From positions 1 to 6,691 of the forward strand of contig JAUSAU010000052.1 in assembly GCA_030652345.1 (NCBI GenBank): DNA of 6,691 bases. The letters run 5' to 3'. The notes beneath the pieces were generated by a model. That model was not told the origin of the DNA. It was given only the letters and a program-made list of their open reading frames with translations, and ran no database searches. Every line of letters begins with the position of its first letter. The stretch's first letter is position 1. Shown here in pieces: positions 1-5,295 of this stretch. A program made the position numbers and the translations under genes. Source of the stretch: Coriobacteriia bacterium. Its GTDB lineage: Bacteria; Actinomycetota; Coriobacteriia; Anaerosomatales; PALSA-660.

Positions 1-1
1 C

Positions 2-412
2 ACGCTGCTCCTGATCACCCACGACCGCCACCTGATCGAACGCGTGACCGACGACCAGTTCGCCCTGGTCGATGGGAAGGTCCGGCATGTCCCCGCTGGC
101 GTCGACGAGTATCTGCGTCTGTTGGACGGACGCGGCGTCGCCAGGGCGGAGGCCGCAACCGGGAAGCCGAAGAGCAGCGCGCCCGCCACGCCGAGGTCGG
201 AGGAGTTCGCTCTCAAGAAGGAACTCGCGTCCACGGAACGCAAGCTGCAGACACTCGAGAGGAAGGCCGTCGCGATCCGCGATGAGCTCCATGCTGCGGA
301 TCCGTCGGACTACGTCGCCTTGGGCGACATCCAGGGGCGCCTTCACGACATGGAGCGTCAGATCTCGGATCTCGAAGATGTCTGGGTCGGCCTGTCGGAG
401 CGGCTGTCCTGA
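2..412 (+). CDS. ABC-F family ATPase, C-terminal part (partial at left edge)
   Basis: This is the last 136 residues of a protein whose start lies outside the window. The visible part opens with a hydrophobic beta strand followed by THDRHLI (about residues 6-12). That matches the H-loop (switch histidine) region that follows Walker B/D-loop in the second ATPase domain of ABC-F proteins. The end of the ATPase fold (FALVDGKV, then VDEYLRLL) follows, then a short Ala/Pro/Lys/Ser-rich linker. The protein closes with two charged, heptad-like helices at about residues 68-98 and 107-134, which is the usual ABC-F C-terminal coiled-coil domain. ABC-F proteins are soluble ATPases that act at the ribosomal E site as translation factors or antibiotic-protection factors, not as transporters. 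With only the tail visible, I cannot say whether this is a housekeeping or a resistance subtype. It converges on the flavoprotein gene at 440 with only 27 bp between the stops. Confidence 0.9.
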   Translation, partial: TLLLITHDRHLIERVTDDQFALVDGKVRHVPAGVDEYLRLLDGRGVARAEAATGKPKSSAPATPRSEEFALKKELASTERKLQTLERKAVAIRDELHAADPSDYVALGDIQGRLHDMERQISDLEDVWVGLSERLS

Positions 413-439
413 CGGACTCCCCCGCTGCGCGAGCGACGC

Positions 440-2065
440 TCAGACGTATCGCGCCAGGACGGCCTCGGCACAGCGCATACCGTCGACCGCCGCGGACATG
501 ATCCCGCCGGCGTACCCGGCGCCCTCCCCGCACGGGTAGACGCCCCGCAGGCTCGACTGCAGCGTGTCATCTCGTTCCACGCGCACCGGAGACGACGATC
601 GCGTCTCCACCCCGGTCAGGACCGCATCCGCCGTCGCGAATCCGCGCAGGCGGCGATCGAAGATCGGCGCCGCCTCGCGCAAGGAGGCGACGACGAACTC
701 AGGCAGGCAGCCCGCGAGGTCCGTGTACTCGACCCCGAGCGGATAGCTCGGCTCGACACCGCCCGCGGACGTGGACGCGACGCCTTTCAGGAAGTCGCCC
801 ATGAGCTGAGCGGGCGCTCGGAACGCCCGCCCGCCGAGTTCGAACGCCGCGCGCTCCCAGCGCCGCTGGAAGTCCACACCTGCCAGCGGATGGTCGTCTT
901 CGAAGTCGCCGGGTGCGACGCTGACGAGGAATGCCGCGTTGGCGTTCGAGCCGTCGCGGGCGAACGTGCTCATCCCGTTGGTCACGACCCCGCCGACCTC
1001 GCTCGCCGCCGCGACGACCCAGCCGCCGGGACACATGCAGAACGTGTAGACTCCGCGACCCGAGGACAGGTGGTGGGACAGCCGGTAATCGGCCGCGCCG
1101 AGCGCCGGATGGCCGGCCACCGAACCGTACTGCGCGCGGTCGACCATGCGCTGTCGGTGCTCGATCCGGACTCCGATCGAGAAGGGCTTGCGCGCGAGTC
1201 TCGCGCCGCGGAGGTGGAGCAGCTCGAAGGTGTCGCGCGCGCTGTGACCCGTCGCGAGGATGAGCATGTCGGCCGCGAACTCCTCGGGACCACGATCGCT
1301 CTCCGTCACCAGGCCGCGAAGGACATCCTCGGCGTCGAGGATCAGATCGGACAGGCGCGTCCCGAACCGTACCTCGCCGCCGAGCGACTCGATCTCCTCC
1401 CGCAGCGTCCGGACGGCTCCCGTGAGGTGGTCCGTCCCCACATGGGGCCTCGCCAGCCAGAGGATCTCCTCAGGGGCGCCGGCGGCTGCGAGCGTCTCCA
1501 GGACGCTGCGGCATCGCGGGTCGGTCGTGTTGGTGGTCAACTTGCCGTCGGAGAACGTCCCCGCGCCCCCTTCACCGAACTGGATGTTCGAATCGGGGTC
1601 GAGCACGCCGTCGCGTATGAACGCCTCCACTGCGCGGACGCGCGCGTCGACCCGGGACCCACGTTCGAGCACAAGGGGGCGGGCGCCCGCCCGCGCGAGC
1701 GTCAATGCCGCGAAGAGCCCCGCCGGACCGGTCCCGACGACCACGGGACGGACCGCAGGTGCGAGGGCAAGCGTCGCGATGGCCGGTATGACCACGGCGG
1801 AAGCGACGAACACGTCCGCGTCCCCGAGGCCGGCGACCACGGCGGCCTCCGCACCGGCGCTCGCGTCGGTGAGTGTCACGCCGAGGGTCGCCACGAAGTG
1901 GACGTTGCTCGTGCGTCGCGCGTCGACCGAGCGTTTGAGCAGGCGCGTCGAGGCGATCGCACCCGAGTCGAGGCGGAGTCGCACGGCGGCCGCGCGCGTC
2001 AACGCGTGCGGTGCTGTCGGGTCGCCCGCTGAGAGCGGGAGCGCCAGGTTCCTGATCTCGATCAC
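440..2065 (-). CDS. FAD-dependent dehydrogenase, COG2509-type NAD(P)/FAD oxidoreductase
   Basis: This 541-residue flavoprotein matches the usual length of the COG2509 family, whose reaction is not established. An N-terminal domain of about 100 residues contains LLKRSVDARR (42-51), typical of these proteins. The FAD-binding Rossmann motif GTGPAG is at 111-116, followed by the acidic LER (133-135) that would contact the ribose. Other family signatures are GEGGAGTFSDGKL (164-176), PHVGTDHL (207-214), ATGHSARDTF (271-280) and a C-terminal FAD-contacting PCGEGAGYAGG (511-521). Two cysteines lie in FCMCPGG (342-348), within the likely active-site half. I chose the GTG start at 2065 because it overlaps the upstream gene's stop (GTGA), and because the reading frame further upstream only shadows that gene. 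A cytosolic redox role is likely; the substrate is unknown. The neighbouring FAD protein suggests a shared redox function or simple co-expression. Confidence 0.9.
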   Translation of the reverse strand: MIEIRNLALPLSAGDPTAPHALTRAAAVRLRLDSGAIASTRLLKRSVDARRTSNVHFVATLGVTLTDASAGAEAAVVAGLGDADVFVASAVVIPAIATLALAPAVRPVVVGTGPAGLFAALTLARAGARPLVLERGSRVDARVRAVEAFIRDGVLDPDSNIQFGEGGAGTFSDGKLTTNTTDPRCRSVLETLAAAGAPEEILWLARPHVGTDHLTGAVRTLREEIESLGGEVRFGTRLSDLILDAEDVLRGLVTESDRGPEEFAADMLILATGHSARDTFELLHLRGARLARKPFSIGVRIEHRQRMVDRAQYGSVAGHPALGAADYRLSHHLSSGRGVYTFCMCPGGWVVAAASEVGGVVTNGMSTFARDGSNANAAFLVSVAPGDFEDDHPLAGVDFQRRWERAAFELGGRAFRAPAQLMGDFLKGVASTSAGGVEPSYPLGVEYTDLAGCLPEFVVASLREAAPIFDRRLRGFATADAVLTGVETRSSSPVRVERDDTLQSSLRGVYPCGEGAGYAGGIMSAAVDGMRCAEAVLARYV

Positions 2066-3285
2066 GCGGTGCCCCGCGACCCGAGATCGTCCCCGCCCGT
2101 GCGCGCGAGCGCGCTCATCCCCGCGCACTCTCCCGCCACGATCCCCGACGCCCACGCCCAGTGAAGATTGAAGCCGCCCGAGCGGCCGTCGATATCCAGG
2201 ACCTCTCCCGCCGCGTACAGCCCGTCGACGATGCGCGACGACATGGTGGCGGGGTCGAACTCCGCCACCGATGCGCCGCCACGGGTCACCTGCGCCTGTC
2301 GCGCGTCGCCCATACCAAGGACGCTCAGCCGGAAGTCCTTGAGCAACGCGACCAGAGTATCCCGGGGCACCTCCCCGACCGGCGTGTCCGCGCCGACTCC
2401 CGCGGCGCGCAGGATGGCGCGCGCGACCCGGTCGTGGAGCATCCCGGCGAACAACGTCCCGGCGTTGCGCCACGAGAGCGTCTCGCAGCGGTGCGCGATG
2501 ATCGCCCCCAACTCATCGCTGGAGACGTCCGGGAACAGATCGATCGAGATGGCGCATCCCGGCTCGCAGAACCGGGACAGGTCGAAGACCATGATCCCGC
2601 TGACGCCGTAGTCGCGGAAGAGCAGCTCGCCGCGCTGCGTCGCGAGCACGGTGCCGTCCCCGGCCAGGAGCGTCGCCGCGCACCGCACACGCACGCCGGA
2701 GAGCCCGCGGATCGGCTCGGGGTCCGTCCTCAGAGGACCGAGCACGGGAGCGTGCTCGAGGATCGTGTGCCCGACGCCTGCCAGAAGCGACGAACCGCCT
2801 CCCGTCGCGACGATCACGCTCTCCGCTCGGACCGCCTCTCCCTCACGGGAGGCGACCTCAAGACCGTTCGAGCCGGGCAGCTCCGAGACGCGCACGGCCT
2901 CGTAACCGCAGCGGACCTCGACGCCGAGGTGGTCGCACTCCAGACGCAGCACGTCCAGCACCGAGCCGGCGGAGTTGGTCACCGGGTAGACGCGCCCCTC
3001 GTCGTCGGGACGCGTGAGCAGGCCCATCCCGGCGAAGAACGAGCACACCGCTTCGCAGTCATACGCGTGCAGCACCGGCCCGACGAAGTCGGAGTGGTTG
3101 TAGTCGGAGGGCGCGATCGAGGTGTTCGTGAGATTACAGCGGCCGTTGCCGCTCACGAGGATCTTCTGCCCGACGCGGGCGGCCGCCTCGAGGAGCGTCA
3201 CATCCGCGCCGACGCGTGCGGCCGCTATCGCAGCAGCAAGTCCCGCCGCTCCGCCTCCGATGATCGACACTCGCGCCCGGCGCAT
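2062..3285 (-). CDS. HI0933/BaiN-family FAD-dependent oxidoreductase
   Basis: This 407-residue protein has the complete signature set of the HI0933 (BaiN-like) flavoproteins. These are an N-terminal dinucleotide-binding IIGGGAAGL (8-16), SGNGRCNLTN (45-54), the strand VIVATGGGS (157-165), the FRDYGVSG region (223-230), TRGGASVAEFDP (334-345) and a closing AAGEVLDIDGRSGGFN (358-373) that completes the FAD site. The family is about 400 residues long, so this copy looks full length. A Clostridium scindens member (BaiN) has been linked to bile-acid dehydroxylation, but most members have no proven substrate and no such role should be assumed here. ATG at 3285 has a strong GAGAGGGG ribosome binding site 4-5 nt upstream. 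Its stop overlaps the start of the COG2509-type gene by 4 nt, so the two are probably translated in a coupled way. The gene is likely cytosolic. Confidence 0.93.
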   Translation of the reverse strand: MRRARVSIIGGGAAGLAAAIAAARVGADVTLLEAAARVGQKILVSGNGRCNLTNTSIAPSDYNHSDFVGPVLHAYDCEAVCSFFAGMGLLTRPDDEGRVYPVTNSAGSVLDVLRLECDHLGVEVRCGYEAVRVSELPGSNGLEVASREGEAVRAESVIVATGGGSSLLAGVGHTILEHAPVLGPLRTDPEPIRGLSGVRVRCAATLLAGDGTVLATQRGELLFRDYGVSGIMVFDLSRFCEPGCAISIDLFPDVSSDELGAIIAHRCETLSWRNAGTLFAGMLHDRVARAILRAAGVGADTPVGEVPRDTLVALLKDFRLSVLGMGDARQAQVTRGGASVAEFDPATMSSRIVDGLYAAGEVLDIDGRSGGFNLHWAWASGIVAGECAGMSALARTGGDDLGSRGTA

Positions 3286-3297
3286 CGCACCCCTCTC
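3283..3297 (-). promoter_or_regulatory. Ribosome binding site and start of HI0933-type gene
   Basis: Read on the minus strand, GAGAGGGG (3297-3290) lies 4 nt before ATG (3285-3283). This fixes the start of the flavoprotein. A very similar GAGAGGGG-type site precedes the 49-residue membrane-protein gene. Confidence 0.7.
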
Positions 3298-3305
3298 GTC
3301 CGCAC

Positions 3306-3323
3306 GGAGGACCGGCGTCCTCC
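3306..3323 (-). other. Perfect 7-bp GC-rich hairpin in the leader of the flavoprotein pair
   Basis: GGAGGAC (3306-3312) and GTCCTCC (3317-3323) form a perfect 7-bp stem with a 4-nt CGGC loop. It lies between the old yellow enzyme stop and the HI0933-type start, about 8 nt upstream of the latter's ribosome binding site. No T-run follows on either strand, so it is not a classical intrinsic terminator. It could be a U-less terminator or 3' end for the old yellow enzyme transcript, or a 5' stabilising or translation-tuning hairpin for the downstream pair. Confidence 0.5.
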
Positions 3324-3330
3324 AGAGGAC

Positions 3331-3360
3331 ATAGTAGAGGTCTCACCCGACGGATGCCGA
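3331..3360 (-). promoter_or_regulatory. Possible promoter for the two FAD-dependent oxidoreductases
   Basis: On the minus strand, TCGGCA (3360-3355) and TACTAT (3336-3331) are separated by 18 bp. Each matches the sigma-70-type consensus at four of six positions. Transcription would start near 3324, at the foot of the 3306-3323 hairpin and about 40 nt before the HI0933-type start codon. The matches are modest, and read-through from the old yellow enzyme gene is an alternative. Confidence 0.3.
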
Positions 3361-3363
3361 GCT

Positions 3364-4350
3364 CTACGCGGATCGGATCGCCTCGACCGCCCACGCGGAG
3401 TCCTTCAGCATGGCTCGGCCCACACCGATCAGGTCCGCGACGCCACGGGCGAGAAGCTCCTCAGCCTGCCCTGCTTCGGTGATGCCCCCGGTGAGGATGA
3501 CGGGCACCGAGACCGCCGCCTTGATCGGTACCGAGAGTTCAGAGAAGTAGCCGGGCTCGTCCGAATCGGGACGGACGTACCCGGTCAGACCGCCCGTGAT
3601 GTCCAGCGCGTCGACGCCCGCTTCCTCGAAGCGGATGGCGGCTTCGATGCCGTCGGAGATGACGGTCCCGCCGTCGAGGTAGTCGCGCGCACCCAGCCGG
3701 AGCAACAACGGGAAGTCCGACCCGACCACATCGCGTACCGCGCGGATCGTCTCGAGATGGAGCCGGATGCGACCCTCGAGCGCTCCTCCGTACCGGTCGG
3801 TCCGGTGATTGGTGAGCGGCGACAGGAACTGGTTCAGAAGGTAGCCGTGGGCGGAGTGAAGCTCGACACCGTCGAAGCCCGCCGCCTTGACTCGCTTGGC
3901 AGCCTCCGCGAACTGACGCGGGATGTCCGCGATCTCGTCGGGTGTGAGCGCCCGGGGCGACCGTCCGCTCCCGAGCGGTGTGGCGATGTCCGAGGGGCCG
4001 ACGAGGCTCTTGTCGGGCTCGACCGAAGCCGCCCCGGCATGGCTGATCTGCACGACGGCCGGAACGCCGTTGGCATGGAACACGCCCGCGAGAGCCGCAA
4101 GTCCGTCGAGCGTCGCATCGTCGGCCACCGACGGCTGTCCGACGCGGTTGCGCCCCTGCTCGCTGATGAAGCAGTGCTCGGTGATCACCAGGCCGAGCGC
4201 TCCGCCGCGCGACTTCTCGTCGTAGTACGCGAGCAGGTCATCGCTCACGCTTCCATCGGGGCGCGCCTTCGAGGTCGCCATGGGCGGCAGGACGAGACGG
4301 TTGCGCACCGTGAGCGTGCCGATCCTCAGAGGCTCGAGCAGGTGAGACAT
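3364..4350 (-). CDS. NADH:flavin oxidoreductase / old yellow enzyme family, single-domain
   Basis: This 328-residue protein is a complete FMN-binding TIM barrel of the old yellow enzyme family, which uses NAD(P)H to reduce activated C=C bonds and other electrophilic groups. Visible landmarks are the N-terminal FMN loop PPMATSKA (22-29), QISHAG (101-106), the catalytic HSAHGYLLNQF (165-175) with the His165/His168 pair and Tyr170, the adjoining SPLTNHRTDRYGG (177-189), a LRLG arginine (Arg217), and the phosphate-binding GGI (288-290) and GVGRAM (309-314). It ends at the barrel, so it lacks the iron-sulfur and FAD/NAD domains of the long 2,4-dienoyl-CoA reductase or BaiCD/BaiH type. It must therefore take electrons directly from NAD(P)H or a separate partner. 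ATG at 4350 has a GAGGAG site 6 nt upstream. It is second in a minus-strand operon behind a small membrane protein, 36 bp apart. The natural substrate cannot be read from sequence. Confidence 0.92.
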   Translation of the reverse strand: MSHLLEPLRIGTLTVRNRLVLPPMATSKARPDGSVSDDLLAYYDEKSRGGALGLVITEHCFISEQGRNRVGQPSVADDATLDGLAALAGVFHANGVPAVVQISHAGAASVEPDKSLVGPSDIATPLGSGRSPRALTPDEIADIPRQFAEAAKRVKAAGFDGVELHSAHGYLLNQFLSPLTNHRTDRYGGALEGRIRLHLETIRAVRDVVGSDFPLLLRLGARDYLDGGTVISDGIEAAIRFEEAGVDALDITGGLTGYVRPDSDEPGYFSELSVPIKAAVSVPVILTGGITEAGQAEELLARGVADLIGVGRAMLKDSAWAVEAIRSA

Positions 4351-4362
4351 GACGGACTCCTC
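4348..4362 (-). promoter_or_regulatory. Ribosome binding site and start of old yellow enzyme gene
   Basis: Minus-strand GAGGAG (4362-4357) lies 6 nt before ATG (4350-4348). The stretch GGAGTCCGT just before this ATG also precedes the ATC-hydrolase-like start at 5296. Confidence 0.7.
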
Positions 4363-4372
4363 GCATCCCCGG

Positions 4373-4386
4373 CACGGGCTCCCGTG
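4373..4386 (-). other. Short hairpin just after the small membrane-protein stop
   Basis: CACGGG (4373-4378) and CCCGTG (4381-4386) form a perfect inverted repeat with a 2-nt centre (or a 5-bp stem with a 4-nt loop). It directly abuts the TAA stop of the 49-residue gene and sits 10 nt upstream of the old yellow enzyme ribosome binding site. There is no T-run. It could act as an intercistronic processing, stability or attenuation element, or be chance in GC-rich DNA. Confidence 0.3.
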
Positions 4387-4536
4387 TTAGCGGTCGGCTG
4401 GACGGCTGACAGAGATGGCATACCCGACGGAGCCGACCAGTGCGGCCAGCCCGAGGAGTATCGCGGCCACGCCGAGCATCTCCTTGAAGAGCCCTGCGGC
4501 GCAGCCGCGTGCGCGATGCTCGATCCGGCGTGACAT
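4387..4536 (-). CDS. Small single-span membrane protein, 49 residues, unknown function
   Basis: I do not recognise a family. The 49-residue product has a basic N-terminus (Arg3, Arg4, Arg8, Arg10, Lys18) followed by one hydrophobic stretch of about 24 residues (about 20-43, Ala/Leu/Val/Gly rich) and a short polar tail. That predicts a single membrane span with the N-terminus inside by the positive-inside rule. I chose ATG at 4536 because AGAGGGG lies 7 nt upstream; an in-frame upstream ATG at 4572 lacks an obvious site and would add 12 residues that include the ribosome binding site. It is the first gene of the minus-strand operon, 36 bp ahead of the old yellow enzyme, and faces the TetR gene across the divergent control region. 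It could be a membrane anchor or small partner for the reductase, or unrelated. The good ribosome binding site and coherent hydrophobic segment argue that it is real. Confidence 0.6.
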   Translation of the reverse strand: MSRRIEHRARGCAAGLFKEMLGVAAILLGLAALVGSVGYAISVSRPADR

Positions 4537-4543
4537 ACGGCAA

Positions 4544-4550
4544 CCCCTCT
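4544..4550 (-). promoter_or_regulatory. Ribosome binding site deciding the 49-residue gene start
   Basis: Minus-strand AGAGGGG (4550-4544) is 7 nt before ATG (4536-4534). It favours this start over the longer in-frame ATG at 4572. Confidence 0.6.
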
Positions 4551-4564
4551 CATCGCCTGTGACT

Positions 4565-4574
4565 GAATGCATTC
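4565..4574. promoter_or_regulatory. 10-bp palindrome GAATGCATTC in divergent region
   Basis: This perfect self-complementary 10-mer lies 28 bp upstream of the small-protein start codon, near where the minus operon's transcript would begin. It could be a regulator site, but a 10-mer palindrome alone is weak evidence and its core differs from that of the TetR-side repeat. Confidence 0.25.
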
Positions 4575-4577
4575 CCC

Positions 4578-4607
4578 AGCATGGACTCGAACGTTCGCGC
4601 GTGCCAC
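4578..4607 (-). promoter_or_regulatory. Weak candidate promoter for the small-protein/old yellow enzyme operon
   Basis: On the minus strand, GTGGCA (4607-4602) is followed after 18 bp by CATGCT (4583-4578). The -35 box matches at four of six positions and the -10 box at three of six. The palindrome CGAACGTTCG falls entirely in the spacer, a good position for a repressor. This is the best candidate I found but it is poorly conserved, as expected for a regulated promoter or for chance. Confidence 0.22.
4588..4597. promoter_or_regulatory. 10-bp palindrome CGAACGTTCG, possible second operator
   Basis: This perfect palindrome contains the core GAACGT on both strands. The same core sits in each arm of the larger inverted repeat at 4635-4669. 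Its place between the candidate -35 and -10 of the minus operon would allow the TetR protein to control both directions. That is inferred; no binding data are available here. Confidence 0.35.
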
Positions 4608-4610
4608 CCC

Positions 4611-4640
4611 TTGACCCTACACCGCCGCCGGGTGTATGAA
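4611..4640 (+). promoter_or_regulatory. Probable promoter of the TetR gene
   Basis: TTGACC (4611-4616, five of six matches to the -35 consensus) and TATGAA (4635-4640, four of six to -10) are separated by 18 bp. The start of transcription would be near 4647, about 36 nt before the TetR ATG. The -10 box is the outer half of the 11-bp left arm of the 4635-4669 inverted repeat, so a protein bound there would block the promoter. Confidence 0.6.
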
Positions 4641-4669
4641 CGTGTGAACGGTTCTGCTACACGTTCATA
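4635..4669. promoter_or_regulatory. 11+11 bp perfect inverted repeat, probable TetR-family operator
   Basis: TATGAACGTGT (4635-4645) and ACACGTTCATA (4659-4669) are exact reverse complements separated by a 13-bp spacer. The spacer itself carries a partial GAAC/GTTC symmetry (4646-4654). The repeat begins on the apparent -10 box and ends 2 bp before the GAGGA ribosome binding site of the TetR gene. TetR-family proteins commonly repress their own genes through such palindromes, so autorepression is the likely role. The 35-bp overall length could hold two dimers. Confidence 0.65.
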
Positions 4670-4671
4670 GC

Positions 4672-4676
4672 GAGGA
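4672..4676 (+). promoter_or_regulatory. Ribosome binding site of the TetR gene
   Basis: GAGGA lies 6 nt before ATG at 4683, just beyond the operator-like repeat, and supports this start. Confidence 0.6.
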
Positions 4677-4682
4677 TACCCC

Positions 4683-5276
4683 ATGGGCGTCGCGTTCAGC
4701 GAATCCGAGATCGAGTCGATCCGCGCAGGCCTCAAGGCACGCGCGAGGGAATGCCTGACGAAGTCGGGCGTGCGCAAGACCTCCGTGGCGGATCTCGTCT
4801 CGGCGGTGGGCATCTCAGCCGGCGCGCTCTACCGCTTCTACGACTCGAAGGAAGCGCTGTTCTTCGAGGTCTTCGAGGACATGGACGCCGAGGTCGCTCG
4901 GGCGGGTGCCGCCGTCCTGCAGGAGCGCACGGACCTCTCCCCTCGCGAACGCGTCATCCTCGCGCTCATGACCTGCTTCGCGAAGCTCGAGGAGCTCGGC
5001 TGCATGCCGGTGTGGGAGGCGGAGTCGGCCTACGTGCTGCGGAAGCTGCCCCCGGAGGCTCTCGCGGACCATCAGCGCAGCGAGGGAGAGCGGATCATGG
5101 AACTCCTGAGCCGCCACGGCATCGAGTCCACCCTGCCGACCGCCGACGCGGCCGAGACGCTCCAGCGCCTTCTCGCCGCCGTGTCGCAGCCGATCGCGGT
5201 CGACGCCGAGCGGAGCCGCCGCGTGTCAGGGTTCATGGTCCGCGCCGTGTGCGAGGAGTTGTTCCTCGATTCGTGA
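4683..5276 (+). CDS. TetR/AcrR-family transcriptional regulator
   Basis: This 197-residue protein is of normal TetR length. The N-terminal helix-turn-helix domain spans about residues 10-65, with the typical pattern VADLVSAVGISAGALYRFYDSKEALF (35-60): the turn is at VGIS, the recognition helix starts at AGALYRFY and the conserved Lys56 follows. The remaining helices (about 70-197) form the ligand-binding and dimerisation domain. This half has no recognisable subfamily signature, so the inducer is unknown. It reads divergently from the small membrane protein/old yellow enzyme operon and is followed 19 bp later by an ATC-hydrolase-like gene, probably in one transcript. The perfect inverted repeat over its own -10 box suggests autoregulation. 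Local control of both arms of the divergent module is likely but inferred. Confidence 0.92.
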   Translation: MGVAFSESEIESIRAGLKARARECLTKSGVRKTSVADLVSAVGISAGALYRFYDSKEALFFEVFEDMDAEVARAGAAVLQERTDLSPRERVILALMTCFAKLEELGCMPVWEAESAYVLRKLPPEALADHQRSEGERIMELLSRHGIESTLPTADAAETLQRLLAAVSQPIAVDAERSRRVSGFMVRAVCEELFLDS

Positions 5277-5284
5277 ATCGTTCG

Positions 5285-5290
5285 AAGGAG
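5285..5290 (+). promoter_or_regulatory. Ribosome binding site of the ATC-hydrolase-like gene
   Basis: AAGGAG lies 5 nt before ATG at 5296, in the 19-bp gap after the TetR stop. It is a near-ideal site, so this gene may be translated more strongly than the regulator ahead of it. Confidence 0.7.
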
Positions 5291-5295
5291 TCCGT

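Noticed and set aside
413..439. Terminator between the ABC-F and COG2509-type stops
   Set aside because: The 27-bp gap has only a GAGCG/CGCTC repeat near it with a one-base centre and no T-run. It cannot form a normal hairpin.
890..2032. A 380-codon open frame on the + strand
   Set aside because: It is antisense to the COG2509-type flavoprotein, whose motifs are complete, and its composition is that of a shadow frame.
2066..2473. N-terminal extension of the COG2509-type protein to a start at 2473
   Set aside because: The extension lies wholly inside the HI0933-type gene in another frame, is low-complexity Arg/Gly-rich, and would take the protein well past the family length.
440..3285. Bile-acid (bai) pathway genes
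   Set aside because: The HI0933 family includes BaiN, but family membership alone does not show this role. The old yellow enzyme here lacks the extra domains of BaiCD/BaiH and no other bai gene is present.
2161..4533. A 790-codon open frame on the + strand
   Set aside because: It runs antisense through both the HI0933-type and old yellow enzyme genes and the gap between them. It is rich in Arg, Asp, His and Val without any recognisable motif. Long antisense frames are expected in GC-rich coding DNA.
5267..5280. CGATTC/GAATCG inverted repeat over the TetR stop codon
   Set aside because: A 6+6 repeat with a 2-bp centre and no T-run, partly inside coding sequence. It is too short to call a terminator or operator, and its core differs from GAACGT.
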